Position numbers and translations under genes: made by a program
Shown here: one piece after another, positions 15,188 to 25,800 of the stretch
How positions within the stretch are numbered: position 1 is the first letter of the stretch
Layout of the letters: every line of letters starts with the position of its first letter
The notes under the pieces: generated by a model
Databases searched by the model: none
Told to the model about the DNA's origin: nothing
The model's input: only the letters and a program-made list of their open reading frames with translations
Assembly: GCA_964523405.1 (NCBI GenBank)
Contig: CAZGAQ010000023.1
Coordinates: 1-64,000 of the forward strand
DNA length: 64,000 bases
Reading direction: 5' to 3'
Origin: CAZGAQ01 sp964523405
GTDB lineage: Bacteria > Planctomycetota > Phycisphaerae > UBA1845 > Fen-1342

Positions 15188-16633
15188 ATGCGTGGGGCGC
15201 GGCCTGCCTTTCTGCTGCCGGTGGTTCTGGTCATCATCGGTCTGTTGGCGCTGGTGATGGCCGGATTCATGTTCTTTGTGCGGGCGGAAGTGGCGGGGGC
15301 GCGGGCGGAGCGCGATGTGCAGCAGGCGCGGCTGGCGGCCGAGTCGGGCCTGCAGGACGTGATTCTGGTGTTGCGCAAGAGCCGGCAGGACCCGACGGCG
15401 TGGTTCGATGTGCCCAATCGCTGGCGGCACGCGCTGGTGTGGTCCGAGGTGTACACGCGAGCGGACGACCCGGTGCGCAAGGACGGTTCGCGGAAGGAAA
15501 TTCTGCTGCAGAAGAATCCGGCGGTCGCGTGGCGCTACAGCGTGGTGGCGGAAAACCTGGACGGGCTGGTGGACACGATGCGCTACGGCATCACGCCGGA
15601 GGCGAGCAAGCTGAACATCAACACGGCCAGCGAGGCGGAGATCGAGCGGCTGCTGATGGATGTGCTGGCGCCGATGGGCGTGGAGAACGTGCCGGAGCTG
15701 GTGGCGGCGCTGCTGGATTGGCGCGACGCGGATGACGAACAGCGGTCGAACGGGGCGGAGACGCTGTACTACGAGACGTGTAATCCGCCGTATCGGGCGA
15801 AGAACGGACCGCTGGATACCATTGAAGAACTGCTCCTGGTTAAGGGCTTCTCGGCGGCGATCCTGTATGGTGAGGACACCAACCGCAACGGGATTCTGGA
15901 CGGCAACGAGAATGACGGGGCGGCCACGTTCCCGGTTTACGACAACGGGGACGGCCAGTTGCAGCACGGGCTGGCGTCGTACATCACGGTGTGGTCGGGC
16001 GAGGCCGGCACGGCCGGGCGCGGCGCGAGCGGGACGGGCACGGGGGGAACCGGCACGGGCGGGGAAGGGGCCGGCGACGGCACGGAAGATGGCGGCGGCA
16101 CCAAGAGCGGCACATTCAAGGCGCTCACGGCCGGAGCGGACCCGAATGATCCGAACAGTCTGCTGGACCCCAACGCGCTGGCCGGGCTGCTCGATCCGAA
16201 TGACCCCAACAGCGCGGGGGATCCGAACGATCCGAATGCGACGCAGGTGAAGCCGGCGAAGGTGGACGTGAACACGGCGTCGATTCGTGTGCTGCGGGCG
16301 TTGGACGGCATGACCGCGGAAGGGGCGGAGCAGATCGTCGCGCTGCGTGCGCAACAGACGGCCGAGGCTCTGAAGGATGTGAACTGGGTGGTGACGTCCG
16401 GCGCGCTGGACGCGGCGACCTATGCGGCGGTCAAGGACAAGCTGACGACGCAAGCGTACCAGTTCCACGTGGAAGTGCTGGGCTATGCGGACCACGTGAA
16501 ACTAGCGCGGCGGTTTGAGTGGATCGTCGAGGTGCGTGGCTCGATCGTGCAGGTGATCTACCACCGGGACCTGACGAAGCTGGGCTTCGCCTGGCCGGTG
16601 GATGACGATATGGTAGTGACGACGGGGCGCTGA
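15188..16633 (+). CDS. gspK: Pseudopilus tip protein GspK
   Basis: 481 residues; caps the pseudopilus. The signal RPA|FLLPVVLVIIG has Ala at -1 and Pro at +5; loss of Glu5 is normal for GspK. The helix-hairpin-helix style segments LNINTASEAEIERLL (near 140) and VDVNTASIRVLRALDG (near 362) mark the family. A calcium-loop motif, DTNRNGILDGNE, lies at 230-241. Between them is a Gly/Thr-rich spacer and an array of DPN tripeptides (about 318-350). It begins two bases after the gspJ stop. Confidence 0.9.
   Translation: MRGARPAFLLPVVLVIIGLLALVMAGFMFFVRAEVAGARAERDVQQARLAAESGLQDVILVLRKSRQDPTAWFDVPNRWRHALVWSEVYTRADDPVRKDGSRKEILLQKNPAVAWRYSVVAENLDGLVDTMRYGITPEASKLNINTASEAEIERLLMDVLAPMGVENVPELVAALLDWRDADDEQRSNGAETLYYETCNPPYRAKNGPLDTIEELLLVKGFSAAILYGEDTNRNGILDGNENDGAATFPVYDNGDGQLQHGLASYITVWSGEAGTAGRGASGTGTGGTGTGGEGAGDGTEDGGGTKSGTFKALTAGADPNDPNSLLDPNALAGLLDPNDPNSAGDPNDPNATQVKPAKVDVNTASIRVLRALDGMTAEGAEQIVALRAQQTAEALKDVNWVVTSGALDAATYAAVKDKLTTQAYQFHVEVLGYADHVKLARRFEWIVEVRGSIVQVIYHRDLTKLGFAWPVDDDMVVTTGR
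16139..16237 (+). repeat. DPN tripeptide array in gspK
   Basis: Seven Asp-Pro-Asn units, mostly GAYCCGAAY codons, in about 100 bases, some as DPNDPN pairs and others spaced by short Leu/Ala stretches. It lies in the spacer between the calcium-loop domain and the last helical domain of GspK. Confidence 0.8.
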
Positions 16634-16655
16634 CCGGCCCCGTGGACGAGGAGCT

Positions 16656-18251
16656 GTGGTGCTCAAGATGGCTCGCAAGGTGCTCTGCCTGGACTGGGAC
16701 AAGCGCTCGCTGCGCATGGTGGCGGCGCGCGTGGGGGGCGGGCGCATGGCGCTCGAGGATGCGCACTCGCACCGGCTGCCGCTGACGCTGGATGCGGATG
16801 ATCCGGCCGCGCTGGGCGAGTTCATCCTGCAGATGATGCGTCGACACCGGTTGCGTTCGAAGATGGTGCTGGTGGACGTGCCGCGGGAGCGCACGGTGAT
16901 GAATCCGCTGGCGCTGCCACCCACGCCGGAGAACGAAGTGGCCAGCGCCGTGCGTTTCCAGGCGATGCGCGAACTGCCCTTCCCGCTGGAGTCGGCGGCA
17001 GCCGACTACGTCATCACCAAGCGCGATGAACAAGGGCTGGTCACGGAGGTGCTGCTGGCCGCCGTGACGCTCGAGACATTGAATCGCGTGCGGGAGACGT
17101 GCGCAGCGGCCGGGTTGACGCCGACGCGGATTGGCCTGCGCCCGTATGCGAACCTGATCAGTGTGCGGCACGTGGCGCAGTTCCAGGAAAAGCGGGTGCT
17201 GTTTGTGGATGTGGGGCCGGGGGCGACGGAGATTGACGTTTTTGCGGGCGAGGCGCTGGCGTTCGCGCGCTCGGCAAACGTGAACGTGCCGGTGCCCGGT
17301 CCGGGCGGTGCGGCGGGGGAGGACTCGCGCATTATCTCGCTGGCGGAGATCACGGACCTGGCGTCGGACGAGACGATCGACGCGGCCGTGGACGAGCTGT
17401 TGGTGGAAGTGACCCGTACGCTGCAGGCGTATCGCGCGACGGAGCCGGAAGCGACGATCGACCGGGTGGTGGTGGCGGGGGGCACGAACATCGAGGAGCG
17501 GTTTGCCGAAGCGTTGCATGGGCGGCTGGGTTACCCGGTGGAGCTGTTCGATCCGACCGGGCCGCTGCGCGTGGATTCGTCCGAGGCGGGCAAGTTGCGC
17601 TCGTTCTCGGCCGCGCTGGGGCTGGCGTGGGGGTTGAGCCAGGAGGGGCTGCTGGCGCTGGACTTCCTGAATCCGAAGCGGCCGGTCTCGGGCCGCGAGG
17701 CGCTACAGCGGCGCGCCCGGATGGGGGTGCTGGCGGCGGGCGTGGTGCTGGCGGCGGGGGCGGGCCTGTTTGGCCGGTACTACTGGACGCTGACGAAGGA
17801 ACGGGACGCGCTGGTGAAATCGAATGGCGCGTTGCAGAAGCAGGTGGACGAAAAGCAGGCCATCCAGAAGCAGCACGACCGTGCGAAGGAATGGGCGCTG
17901 GCGGCCGTGTGGCCGGAGGAACTGCTGGCGATCAGCGAGAAGGCGATCGAACCGGGCAAGAAGATGCTGGTGGGCGCGATGGAGTTGCGCAGCGACGATC
18001 GCGACCAGAAGATCACGCTGCGGAACGTGCAGGTCACGGACTACCAGCTCCAGTTCGACTTCGTCCACGCGTTGCAGGAGATTCGGGACGGCAACGAGCC
18101 GGTCTACGAGGTCAGCCCGCGGGCGTTCGCGTTCCAGCACACGGGAACGGACTTCAAGGGCAAGCTGGACATTGAGATCGGACTGCGGCGCCTAATCGCG
18201 CAGCAGGACGAAAACCGGAAGCGCGAGCAGGAGCGCAAGGGACGAAACTGA
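16656..18251 (+). CDS. gspL: Type II secretion GspL / PilM-PilN-like protein
   Basis: 531 residues. The first about 340 form an actin-like domain of the GspL/PilM type: CLDWDKRSLRMVAAR at the start, VDVGPGATEIDVF near 185, VVVAGGTNIEERF near 272. A membrane segment follows (about 353-370), then a coiled-coil and a small PilN-like periplasmic domain to the end. It links the cytoplasmic ATPase to GspF and GspM. The start is uncertain within four codons: GTG at 16656 or 16659 (best spaced from GAGGAG at 16648-16653), or ATG at 16668. Confidence 0.87.
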   Translation: MVLKMARKVLCLDWDKRSLRMVAARVGGGRMALEDAHSHRLPLTLDADDPAALGEFILQMMRRHRLRSKMVLVDVPRERTVMNPLALPPTPENEVASAVRFQAMRELPFPLESAAADYVITKRDEQGLVTEVLLAAVTLETLNRVRETCAAAGLTPTRIGLRPYANLISVRHVAQFQEKRVLFVDVGPGATEIDVFAGEALAFARSANVNVPVPGPGGAAGEDSRIISLAEITDLASDETIDAAVDELLVEVTRTLQAYRATEPEATIDRVVVAGGTNIEERFAEALHGRLGYPVELFDPTGPLRVDSSEAGKLRSFSAALGLAWGLSQEGLLALDFLNPKRPVSGREALQRRARMGVLAAGVVLAAGAGLFGRYYWTLTKERDALVKSNGALQKQVDEKQAIQKQHDRAKEWALAAVWPEELLAISEKAIEPGKKMLVGAMELRSDDRDQKITLRNVQVTDYQLQFDFVHALQEIRDGNEPVYEVSPRAFAFQHTGTDFKGKLDIEIGLRRLIAQQDENRKREQERKGRN

Positions 18252-18285
18252 GCCGCCGGCCGGGCAGGGCCGCACGGAGTGTCGT

Positions 18286-19470
18286 ATGAGCGGGCGCGAG
18301 CGAAAGATGGCGATCGTGCTGGGGCTGACGCTGGGGGGGCTGGGCTTGGCGGGCGCGGTGCGCTTCATCGTGATTGCGCCGCTCGATGCGATCAAGAGCC
18401 AGATCAAGAACGAAAAGGAGCGGCAGGGCAAGCTGCAGGGGCGGCTGCGTGAACTCAGCGGCGTCGAACAGGAGTGGCAGGCGCTGGCGGGCCAGACGCT
18501 GGCGGACGACGCCCGCGAAGCCCAAATCGCGTTCCGCGAGAAACTGCACGGTCTGCTCGAACGCCATGGGCTGTCCAATGACCCGACCGCCAAGGACACG
18601 AAGATCAGCCCCGGCGCGGCCGTGCGCGACAAAGCCGGGTTCGTGCGTGTGCCGTTGACGATCACGACGTCCGGGACGTTGAAGGAGGTGGTGGGGTTCT
18701 TGTGCGACTTCTACCGGCAAGGCTTTCTGGCGCGGCTGGATCGGGTCACGCTGGCGGCCGACCAGGCGGCGATCAGCGACGCGCTGCCGGCGACGGGCGG
18801 CGCTGGGCGGGGCAAGCCGGGGGCCAGGCCGGCGGGGCCCCGGAAGAACACGGCGCCGCTGGGGCCCGACGGTCCCGAACTGACGGTGACCATGACGGCA
18901 ACGACGCTCGTGCTGCCGCGGATCAAGAACGTCAAGGCCGCGTCCAACGCCAACCCGGAAGAGGATCCGAACGGGCGGCTGCCGCGCGACCGGCTCGTGT
19001 ACAACAACATCTTCGAAAAGAATCCGTTTCGGCCGTACCAGCCGCCGCCGCCGCCGCCGCCGAAGGTGGACCCGCCCGCCGTGACCTCGGCCCCAGTGGA
19101 ACCCCCCAAAGCTGTCACGCCGCTGGAACCGCCGAAGCCGGTGCGTCCGGATGCGCCGTACCTGTGTGCCCGGATTCTGGACGTGCATGACGGCCAGCCC
19201 GTGGTGTATGTTTATGACAACCGCGACGCGGCGAAGCCTCCCAGTGTGTACCAGCTCGATCAGCCGCTCGACGACGGCACCCTGTTCATGGTCGTGCCCG
19301 GCACGAAGGGTGGCTTTGTCGTGCGGGCGAAGGATGCTGCGACGGGGGTAACGAAGGTGTACTTCTACAAGCTCGGCGAGACGTTTGACCAGCGCAGCGA
19401 GGTGACGGCGGAAACGCATCCGGAGCTGGTGCGGCAGATGCGTGGCGCGCACGCGGACGGCGGGACGTAG
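18286..19470 (+). CDS. GspM/PilO-like protein with a C-terminal GspC/PilP-like region
   Basis: 394 residues. A membrane helix (about 8-30) is followed by a coiled coil and a ferredoxin-like GspM/PilO domain (about 55-215). A Pro-rich bridge (PPPPPPP near 252) comes next, preceded by VYNNIFEKNPF, which resembles the start of the GspC/PilP homology region. The last part (about 290-375; YLCARILDVHDGQPVVYVYD, then VVRAKDAATGVTKVYFYKLGE) would fit that small beta domain. In other systems GspM and GspC are separate. GspC contacts the secretin N0 domain, so a fusion here would tie the inner-membrane platform directly to the giant secretin. The fusion reading is inference. Confidence 0.75.
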   Translation: MSGRERKMAIVLGLTLGGLGLAGAVRFIVIAPLDAIKSQIKNEKERQGKLQGRLRELSGVEQEWQALAGQTLADDAREAQIAFREKLHGLLERHGLSNDPTAKDTKISPGAAVRDKAGFVRVPLTITTSGTLKEVVGFLCDFYRQGFLARLDRVTLAADQAAISDALPATGGAGRGKPGARPAGPRKNTAPLGPDGPELTVTMTATTLVLPRIKNVKAASNANPEEDPNGRLPRDRLVYNNIFEKNPFRPYQPPPPPPPKVDPPAVTSAPVEPPKAVTPLEPPKPVRPDAPYLCARILDVHDGQPVVYVYDNRDAAKPPSVYQLDQPLDDGTLFMVVPGTKGGFVVRAKDAATGVTKVYFYKLGETFDQRSEVTAETHPELVRQMRGAHADGGT

Positions 19471-19475
19471 CTTTC

Positions 19476-19509
19476 CTGCGGGCTCCGCAGAGGCTGCCCG
19501 CCGGCGGGC
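19476..19509 (+). terminator. Tandem hairpins after gspM (possible terminator)
   Basis: CTGCGG-GCT-CCGCAG at 19476-19490 and the perfect palindrome GCCCGCCGGCGGGC at 19496-19509 lie just after the stop at 19470. No T-tract follows, so factor-independent termination is uncertain. Confidence 0.4.
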
Positions 19510-19634
19510 GGCGGACCCGGGCCGAAGGACCGGCCGGGGTGAGGTAGCTAAGTGTCGACCGACAGGGATGTTAAGGTCGCGCAGAATGTGGTGTTTCCCC
19601 CGCGGGGGACTGCCACCCGGGGGTCACTTGCGTG

Positions 19635-19640
19635 TATAAA
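19635..19640 (+). promoter_or_regulatory. Candidate -10 box for the secretin gene
   Basis: TATAAA preceded directly by GTG, in a GC-rich region with few AT stretches. No good -35 box at the usual distance. A transcript from here would have a leader of about 170 bases that includes the 19659-19674 dyad. Confidence 0.35.
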
Positions 19641-19817
19641 TAGCGGACCCTGTGGGCACACGGGCACGCCCGTGCCGCGCGCAGGGCGGATGTGGGCCTC
19701 GCCGACGGCCGGTAACCCGGATCGCGACGGGGCCGGGACCGTCGGGTTTCCGGTTCCCATGAGTGGCAGACCGGGCCGCAGTTTGGCCGCGGTCGGATTT
19801 GTGGAAGAGGTGTGGGC

Positions 19818-22800
19818 ATGACGTTGCGGACCATTCAGCACGGCCTGCGGGCCCTGCTCCTGAGCGTGATTTGCGGCGCGACCGTAGCGGTGGCGCTGGC
19901 CCAGGAAACTCCGCCGCCGCCGGCGCCCGAGTCGCAAGGCACCATCGATCAGAAGATGGATCGTCTGCGCGAAGAGATGCGCAAAGGGCGTGAGCAGGAA
20001 GAGCGTGACAAGCGGACACAGGGGACGCCCGCACCGACGCCGACCCCGGCGCCCACCACGGCCCCGACTCCGGTCGTGACGCCGCCACCGGGCGGCGCCG
20101 CGCCGACCGACACCTCCGCGCCGGGGGCGGCGGAACGCAAGCCGCGCCTCTCGCCCGAAGAACTGCGGGCCCGCGCCCGCGCGTCCACGCAGCGGGCCAC
20201 GCCGGCTCCTGCGCCGGCTCCCGCGCCGGCCAGGCCCGCCAACGAAGTCGCCCCCAGCGACGTCCCGCCGGATTTCATCGGACCGCCGCCGCATCTGGTG
20301 CAGGTGCAGTCGGGGCCCGCGGCTGAGCCGAACGCCGCCGCGCCGGCGCCGGCGGGGGCGCCCGCGGCCAGCGCCACGGAAGAGGAGCTCACGCGTCCCC
20401 CATTGAGTGAGGACGAGAACTGGTTCCAGTTTGACAAGACGCCGTGGGAGGACGTGATCCGCCGGTTTGTCGAGCGGATCGGCAAGCCGCTGATGACGCC
20501 CGAGGCGGATCTCATCATCGGGGGCGAGCTGACGTACAAGACCGATCGCAAGTTCACCAAGGAAGAGGCGATCGACGAGCTGAACCTGATCATGCAGGAG
20601 AAGGGCTACCGCTTCGTCGAACGGCCGAACCACATCTACATCGTGCCGCTGGCGGACATGCGGGCGAAGGTGGAACTGGACCGGACGTTCAACTCGGTGG
20701 AAGCGTTTCTGGAAGCCGACCCGCGCGACATGGATTATGTCGCGGTGTACTACCAGGTGAAGGATCAGCCGGCGCAGTTCTTCGTGGATGTCTTCGCCGA
20801 CGCGCTGCCGGATGCGTGGCTGACGGCGATGAAGGACAGCAACCAGATCAAGATCGTGGGCGTGGCCCGCGACGTGCGGAAGTTCCTGGCGCTGAAGGAC
20901 CTCGTGGTCCTGACCCCCGACGACCCGCGGCAGATGCGGATCTACAAGATCAAGACCAACGCGATGGACATCGAGCAGCGTGTCCGCCAGCTCCTGAACA
21001 TCGGGGCGGCCGGGGTGGGGGTGCCGGTGCAGCCGCAGATGCAGATGGTTCGCGATCCGCGCACCGGCCAGATGGTGCCGCGCCCGGTGGCGGCGGCGCC
21101 GGCGGCTAACGCGACGGCCGATGCCGGGACGCAGATGGTGGCGGACGAGCGGACGAACTCGATCATCGTGAAGGCCACGGCGGACAAGATGAAGGAGATT
21201 GAGGGACTGATCGAGACCCTCGACATCGAGCCGCCGCTGGGCAAGTTCAAGACCGAGGTGATCGAGGTCGAGCACGCGGACGCGACGGCCGTCGCCACGC
21301 TGCTGCAGAGCATTTTGCAGCAGGAGCAGGGGCAGGCGGCGGGTGGCGTGCCCAACTGGCAGATGCAGCAGCAGCAGGCGATTCTGCAGCAACAGCGCAT
21401 GCAGCAGATGATGCAGATGCGGCAGCGCAACCCGAACCAGCCGATGCCGCCGATGCCGGTGCAGAATCCGATGGCGATGCAGATGGGGAACGTGACGCCC
21501 GAGTCGATCATCATGGAAGGCGTGTACGAGCGGGCGCGCAAGACGATCCGGCTGGTGGCGGATTCGCGGACGAACTCCCTGATCGTGTACGCCAACGATG
21601 AAGGCTTCCAGCGCGTCCGCGATCTGCTGCTGATCATCGACAAGCCGATGCCGGATTCGTACAAGGTCTTCAGCCTGGACAACGCCAAGGTCACCGACGT
21701 GGCCCCGCTGCTCACGCAGCTCGTGCAGGGCCTGCTGCAGGCCGGCGACACGCGGACGGGCCGCTCGCCGAGCATCATCACGGACGAGAGCACGAACACG
21801 CTGCACGTGATCGCGGACAAGGTCGAGATGGATCGGATCGAGAACCTGATCCACCAGCTCGACGTGTCGCCGCCGACGCAGGAGCGGCACATCGTGGAAC
21901 TGGAGAACCTGCGCCCCAGCCAGGTCGCGCAGCTCGTCCAGACCCTGCTGTCCAGCAGCGGTGGCGGGGCCGTCGCGCCGACGAATCCCGCGCTCAACCG
22001 CATGAACCGCATGGGCCGCCGCGGGCAGATGGGTCAGCCCGGCATGCCGGGCATGACGACGCCGGCCACGCCGACCGTGACCGGCACGAGCGCACGGGAG
22101 TACCAGGTTATCGCGCTGGATGAAGCCGGCGTGCTGATCGTGATGTGCTCGGACGAGGATTGGGCGAAGGTCGAGGACACCGTGCGCATGTGGGACGAGA
22201 AGGCCCGCACGAATACGCCCAAGCTCAAGACGTTTGAGATCACCACGGGCAATCCGCAGAGCATCGCGGGCATCCTGGGCGGTATGTATCGCCAGTATGA
22301 CCATCCGGTGCTGGGGCGCTCGAGCGTCATGGTGCAGGCCGACGGCAACACGCTGTACGTCTATGGCGTGCAACCGGCCATCGACGAGATTACCGCGCTG
22401 CTCCCGACGCTGGACGTGGCGACCGACGCGGACCAGATCGAGGTTCTGGCGCTGGCCAATGCGGATGCCGCGCAGGTCGCGCAGCAGATTCAGCCGTACT
22501 TTGGGGCGGGCACCGGTGCCATGGGGGCGCGGGGTGGCAGCCTGCCCAGCGGCGGGCGCGGTCCGATCATCAATGTCGAGCCGGTGACGAACTCGTTGAT
22601 CGTGCAGGCCGGCAAGACGGAGATGGAGAAGATCAAGAACCTGGCCCTGCTCCTGGACCAGAACATCGCCAAGGTGGCAACCGAGCAGAAGTTCTTCACG
22701 ATGCGCTACGCGCAGGCGCAGGATGTAGCGGCGGCCGTGCAAAACATCTTCGGCGGGCAGCGCGTGGGGCGCGGCGCGGCCTCGCCGATCAAGGCGATGG

Positions 22801-25800
22801 CGGCCGGCTCGCAGGTGGTCGTCGAGGCGCCGCACGAGCGGATGCAGACGATCGAAGCGTTCATCACGAAGATGGACGATCCGCAGGGCAAGCAGATGGT
22901 CACCCGCGTGGTCAAGCTGGCCGGCGTGGACGTGCAGCAGGTGGCCCAGAATCTGACCGCGTGGTTCCGCAGCCAGCCGGCGCGGCCCGACCGCCTGACG
23001 GCGATGTTCATTCCGGACAACACGACCGAATCGCTGATCGTGTCCGCGCCGGCGGACCTGGGCAATCAGATTGATGAACTGATCGCCAACACGCTCACCG
23101 GCACGGAGGATCTGACGCTGGAGCGGCGGCTGTACCCGATCCAGAATACGGATGCGAGCTATGTGGCGGACATTCTCAAGCAGCAGTTGCCGCCGCAGGT
23201 CGAACAGAAGAAGGGCAAGATCGTCGCACAGCGGATCAACATCAGCCTGGACGATCGCCAGAACCAGCTCGTGATCAACGCGCCGCGTTTCGTGCACCCC
23301 ATGGCGGACGAGTTGATTGCCAAACTCGATCGCGAGGCGCCCGACCAGACGCCGGTCACCGTGTCGCTGAAGTACGCCGACGCCACGCAGGTCGTGCAGA
23401 CGATCCAGGCCATGTTCAAGTCGACGGGCGGCGGCAAGGGCCAGTTGCAGGACGTGCAGGTCACGGCCAGCGGCAGCCAGCTCATCATCAAGGCGCCGAA
23501 GAAGAAGCAGACCGACATCCTGGCGCTGGTGGCCGCGATGGATTCCGAGGACACGTCCGGCGGGATCAAGGTCAAGACTTATGAGTTGAAGGTGCTCAAC
23601 GCGACGCAGGTGCAGGCGCAGGTGATGCTGTTCCTGCAGCAGATGAAGAAAAACGTGCGGCCGGGGCAACTCACGCCGGGGGCGTTTGCGGAGCCGACGA
23701 CCAACACGCTGGTGGTGCTGGCGCCGCCGGAGATTCTGCCGGTCATCGACAGCATCATTCTGGAGCTGGAGAACAAGACGCCGCCGACGGGTCGGGCGCA
23801 CGCCTACGTGCTGCGCAGTGCCCGCGCGGACCAGATCGCCAACAACATCGACGGCATGCTGAAGGCGAAGGTGCAGGAGAAGGAAGGCGCCAAGAAGGGC
23901 ACGCTGCAGACCGCGGTCTTCGCGGACACGCAGTCCAACCGGCTGTTCGTCTACGCCCCCGATGAGTACCAGAACCTCGCGGCCGAGCTGATCGCGATGG
24001 TCGACGCCGAGGTCGACTCGGGCGAGATCGTGCACATCATCTCGCTGACCGAGGCCGACGCGACGCAGATGGCCCAGACGCTGAGCCAGGTCGTGCAGGG
24101 CAAGACCAGCAAGGGCGGGGCGGCGAGTGTACGGATCTCGGCCGACGCGGGCAGCAATGCGCTGCTCCTGGCGGGGCTGCCGAAGGACGTGGCCGACGTC
24201 GAGAAGTGGATCAGCGAGCTGGAAGGCAACAGCGTCCGCGTGCCGGAGCTGCAGACCTTCACGCTCAAGTACGCGAACGCGGAAGACGTGGAGAAGTGGC
24301 TGAAGAACGCCTTCCCGCAGGCGAAGAACGCGCAGGACGCGGTGGTGATCTCGTCGGATGAGACGAGCGGGAAGCTGATCGTGTTCGCCAACAAGCGCAA
24401 GATGCGCGAGGTGGAGGCGTACGTCGCGCAGCTCGACGCCGAGCCGGGTGAGGACGAGTCCATTCTGGGCGGAAAGCAGCTGTACTTCGTCAACGTGTAC
24501 CGGGGGAAGGCCAGCGATATCGCCTGGGACGTGCGCGACAACCTGCCGGATGAGAAGAAGGGCGGTCCCAAGGTGGAGTCCGACTGGTTCGGCGAGTACA
24601 TCCGGGTCACCTGCCGGCCGTCGGAGTATCCGCAGGTCGAGAAGCTGATTCGCGAGTTCGACCGGCGCTCCAAGCCGGAGTTCACGGCCAAGATCATCAA
24701 GCCCAAGGGCGGCGACCTGGAGCGCGTGCTGACGTTCCTGAAGGCGCGCAGCGGCGACGATGTGTCCATTCAGCATGCGCCGACGCAAACCAGTCAGGAG
24801 TCACTGATCGAAGTGCTGCATCCGGATGGCGAAGAGCCGCCGAAGCCGCAAGGGAAGCGCGAGCCGTCCCAGCGGATCAGCGGCATCGTGCCGTTCCAGA
24901 TCGGGACGTCCCTGTCCACGGCGCTGCTCGACGAGATCGAGGCGGAGATTAACGGAACGCCGGGCGCTGCGGCGCCGACGGTGCCGCCGATCGCCGAGGC
25001 CGCCCGGGCGACCGCCCGGACGGTGGTGCCGGCCGCGACAGGTACGGCGGTCGTGGCGCTGGCCGCGGATCGCTCGACGCAGATTCGGTTCGTCGCGGAT
25101 GAGCCCAAGCCGGCGGCTCCGGCGACCAAGCCGGTGGCTCCGGCCGTGAAGGCCGCGGCCCCGGCGGCGCCGCCGGCCATGCCTCCCCAGCCCAAGACCG
25201 TCGGGCCCAAGCCCGCAGCGGCCGCTCCGAAACCCACCGGTCCGGCGGCCACGCGCTCAGACGACAGTGCGGGCGAAGAGCCGGAGGGAGACGGCGCCGA
25301 GTTGAAGAAGCAACCCACGGAAGTGATCGTGCAGCCGGATGGCACGCTGCTGATCAAGGGCCAGAAGCGTGGCGTCGAGGACGTGGCGGACACGCTCGAA
25401 CTGCTGCAAGGCGATCTGGCGGTCGGCGAGGTCATCCGCATCTTCCAGTTCAAGTATGGCGACGTCACCGCGGCCGCGGAAATCCTGAGCATGATGTTCG
25501 ACGTGCAGCGGCAGCAGCCGGTGATCATCCAACAGCCGCAGCAGCCGCAGCAGCGGCGCCAGGGCCAACAGGGCCAGGGCGACGAGCGCGACCAGCAGGG
25601 TGGCTTCATGTCGCAGTTCCGCGACATGGTCGGGGGTGCGAAGTCCGGCAAGAGCGGTGCGGGCAGCGGCCAATTACGCATGGCCACCGATCCCGGCCAC
25701 AACTACCTGATCATCAAGTGCGAAGAGACGGCGCTGCCGGAGATTCGCCGGCTTCTCCGCGAGCTGGACATTCCGCCGGGCGAGGTGCAGGTCAAGATCT

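Larger units (their letters stand above)
19471..19817 (+). other. Intergenic region before the giant secretin gene
   Basis: Two tight hairpins follow the gspM stop, a -10-like TATAAA lies at 19635-19640, and a dyad CACGGGC-AC-GCCCGTG occupies 19659-19674. I see no gene. Together these suggest that the secretin has its own transcript. Confidence 0.5.

Noticed and set aside
16139..16237. Dockerin-type repeats in GspK
   Set aside because: The DPN units lack the spacing and the hydrophobic helix of dockerins; only the separate loop at residues 230-241 has a calcium pattern.
19548..24788. Minus-strand open frame of about 1,750 codons opposite the secretin
   Set aside because: It mirrors the GC-rich codons of the secretin gene, has His/Arg-rich shadow composition, and shows no domain or ribosome-binding site.
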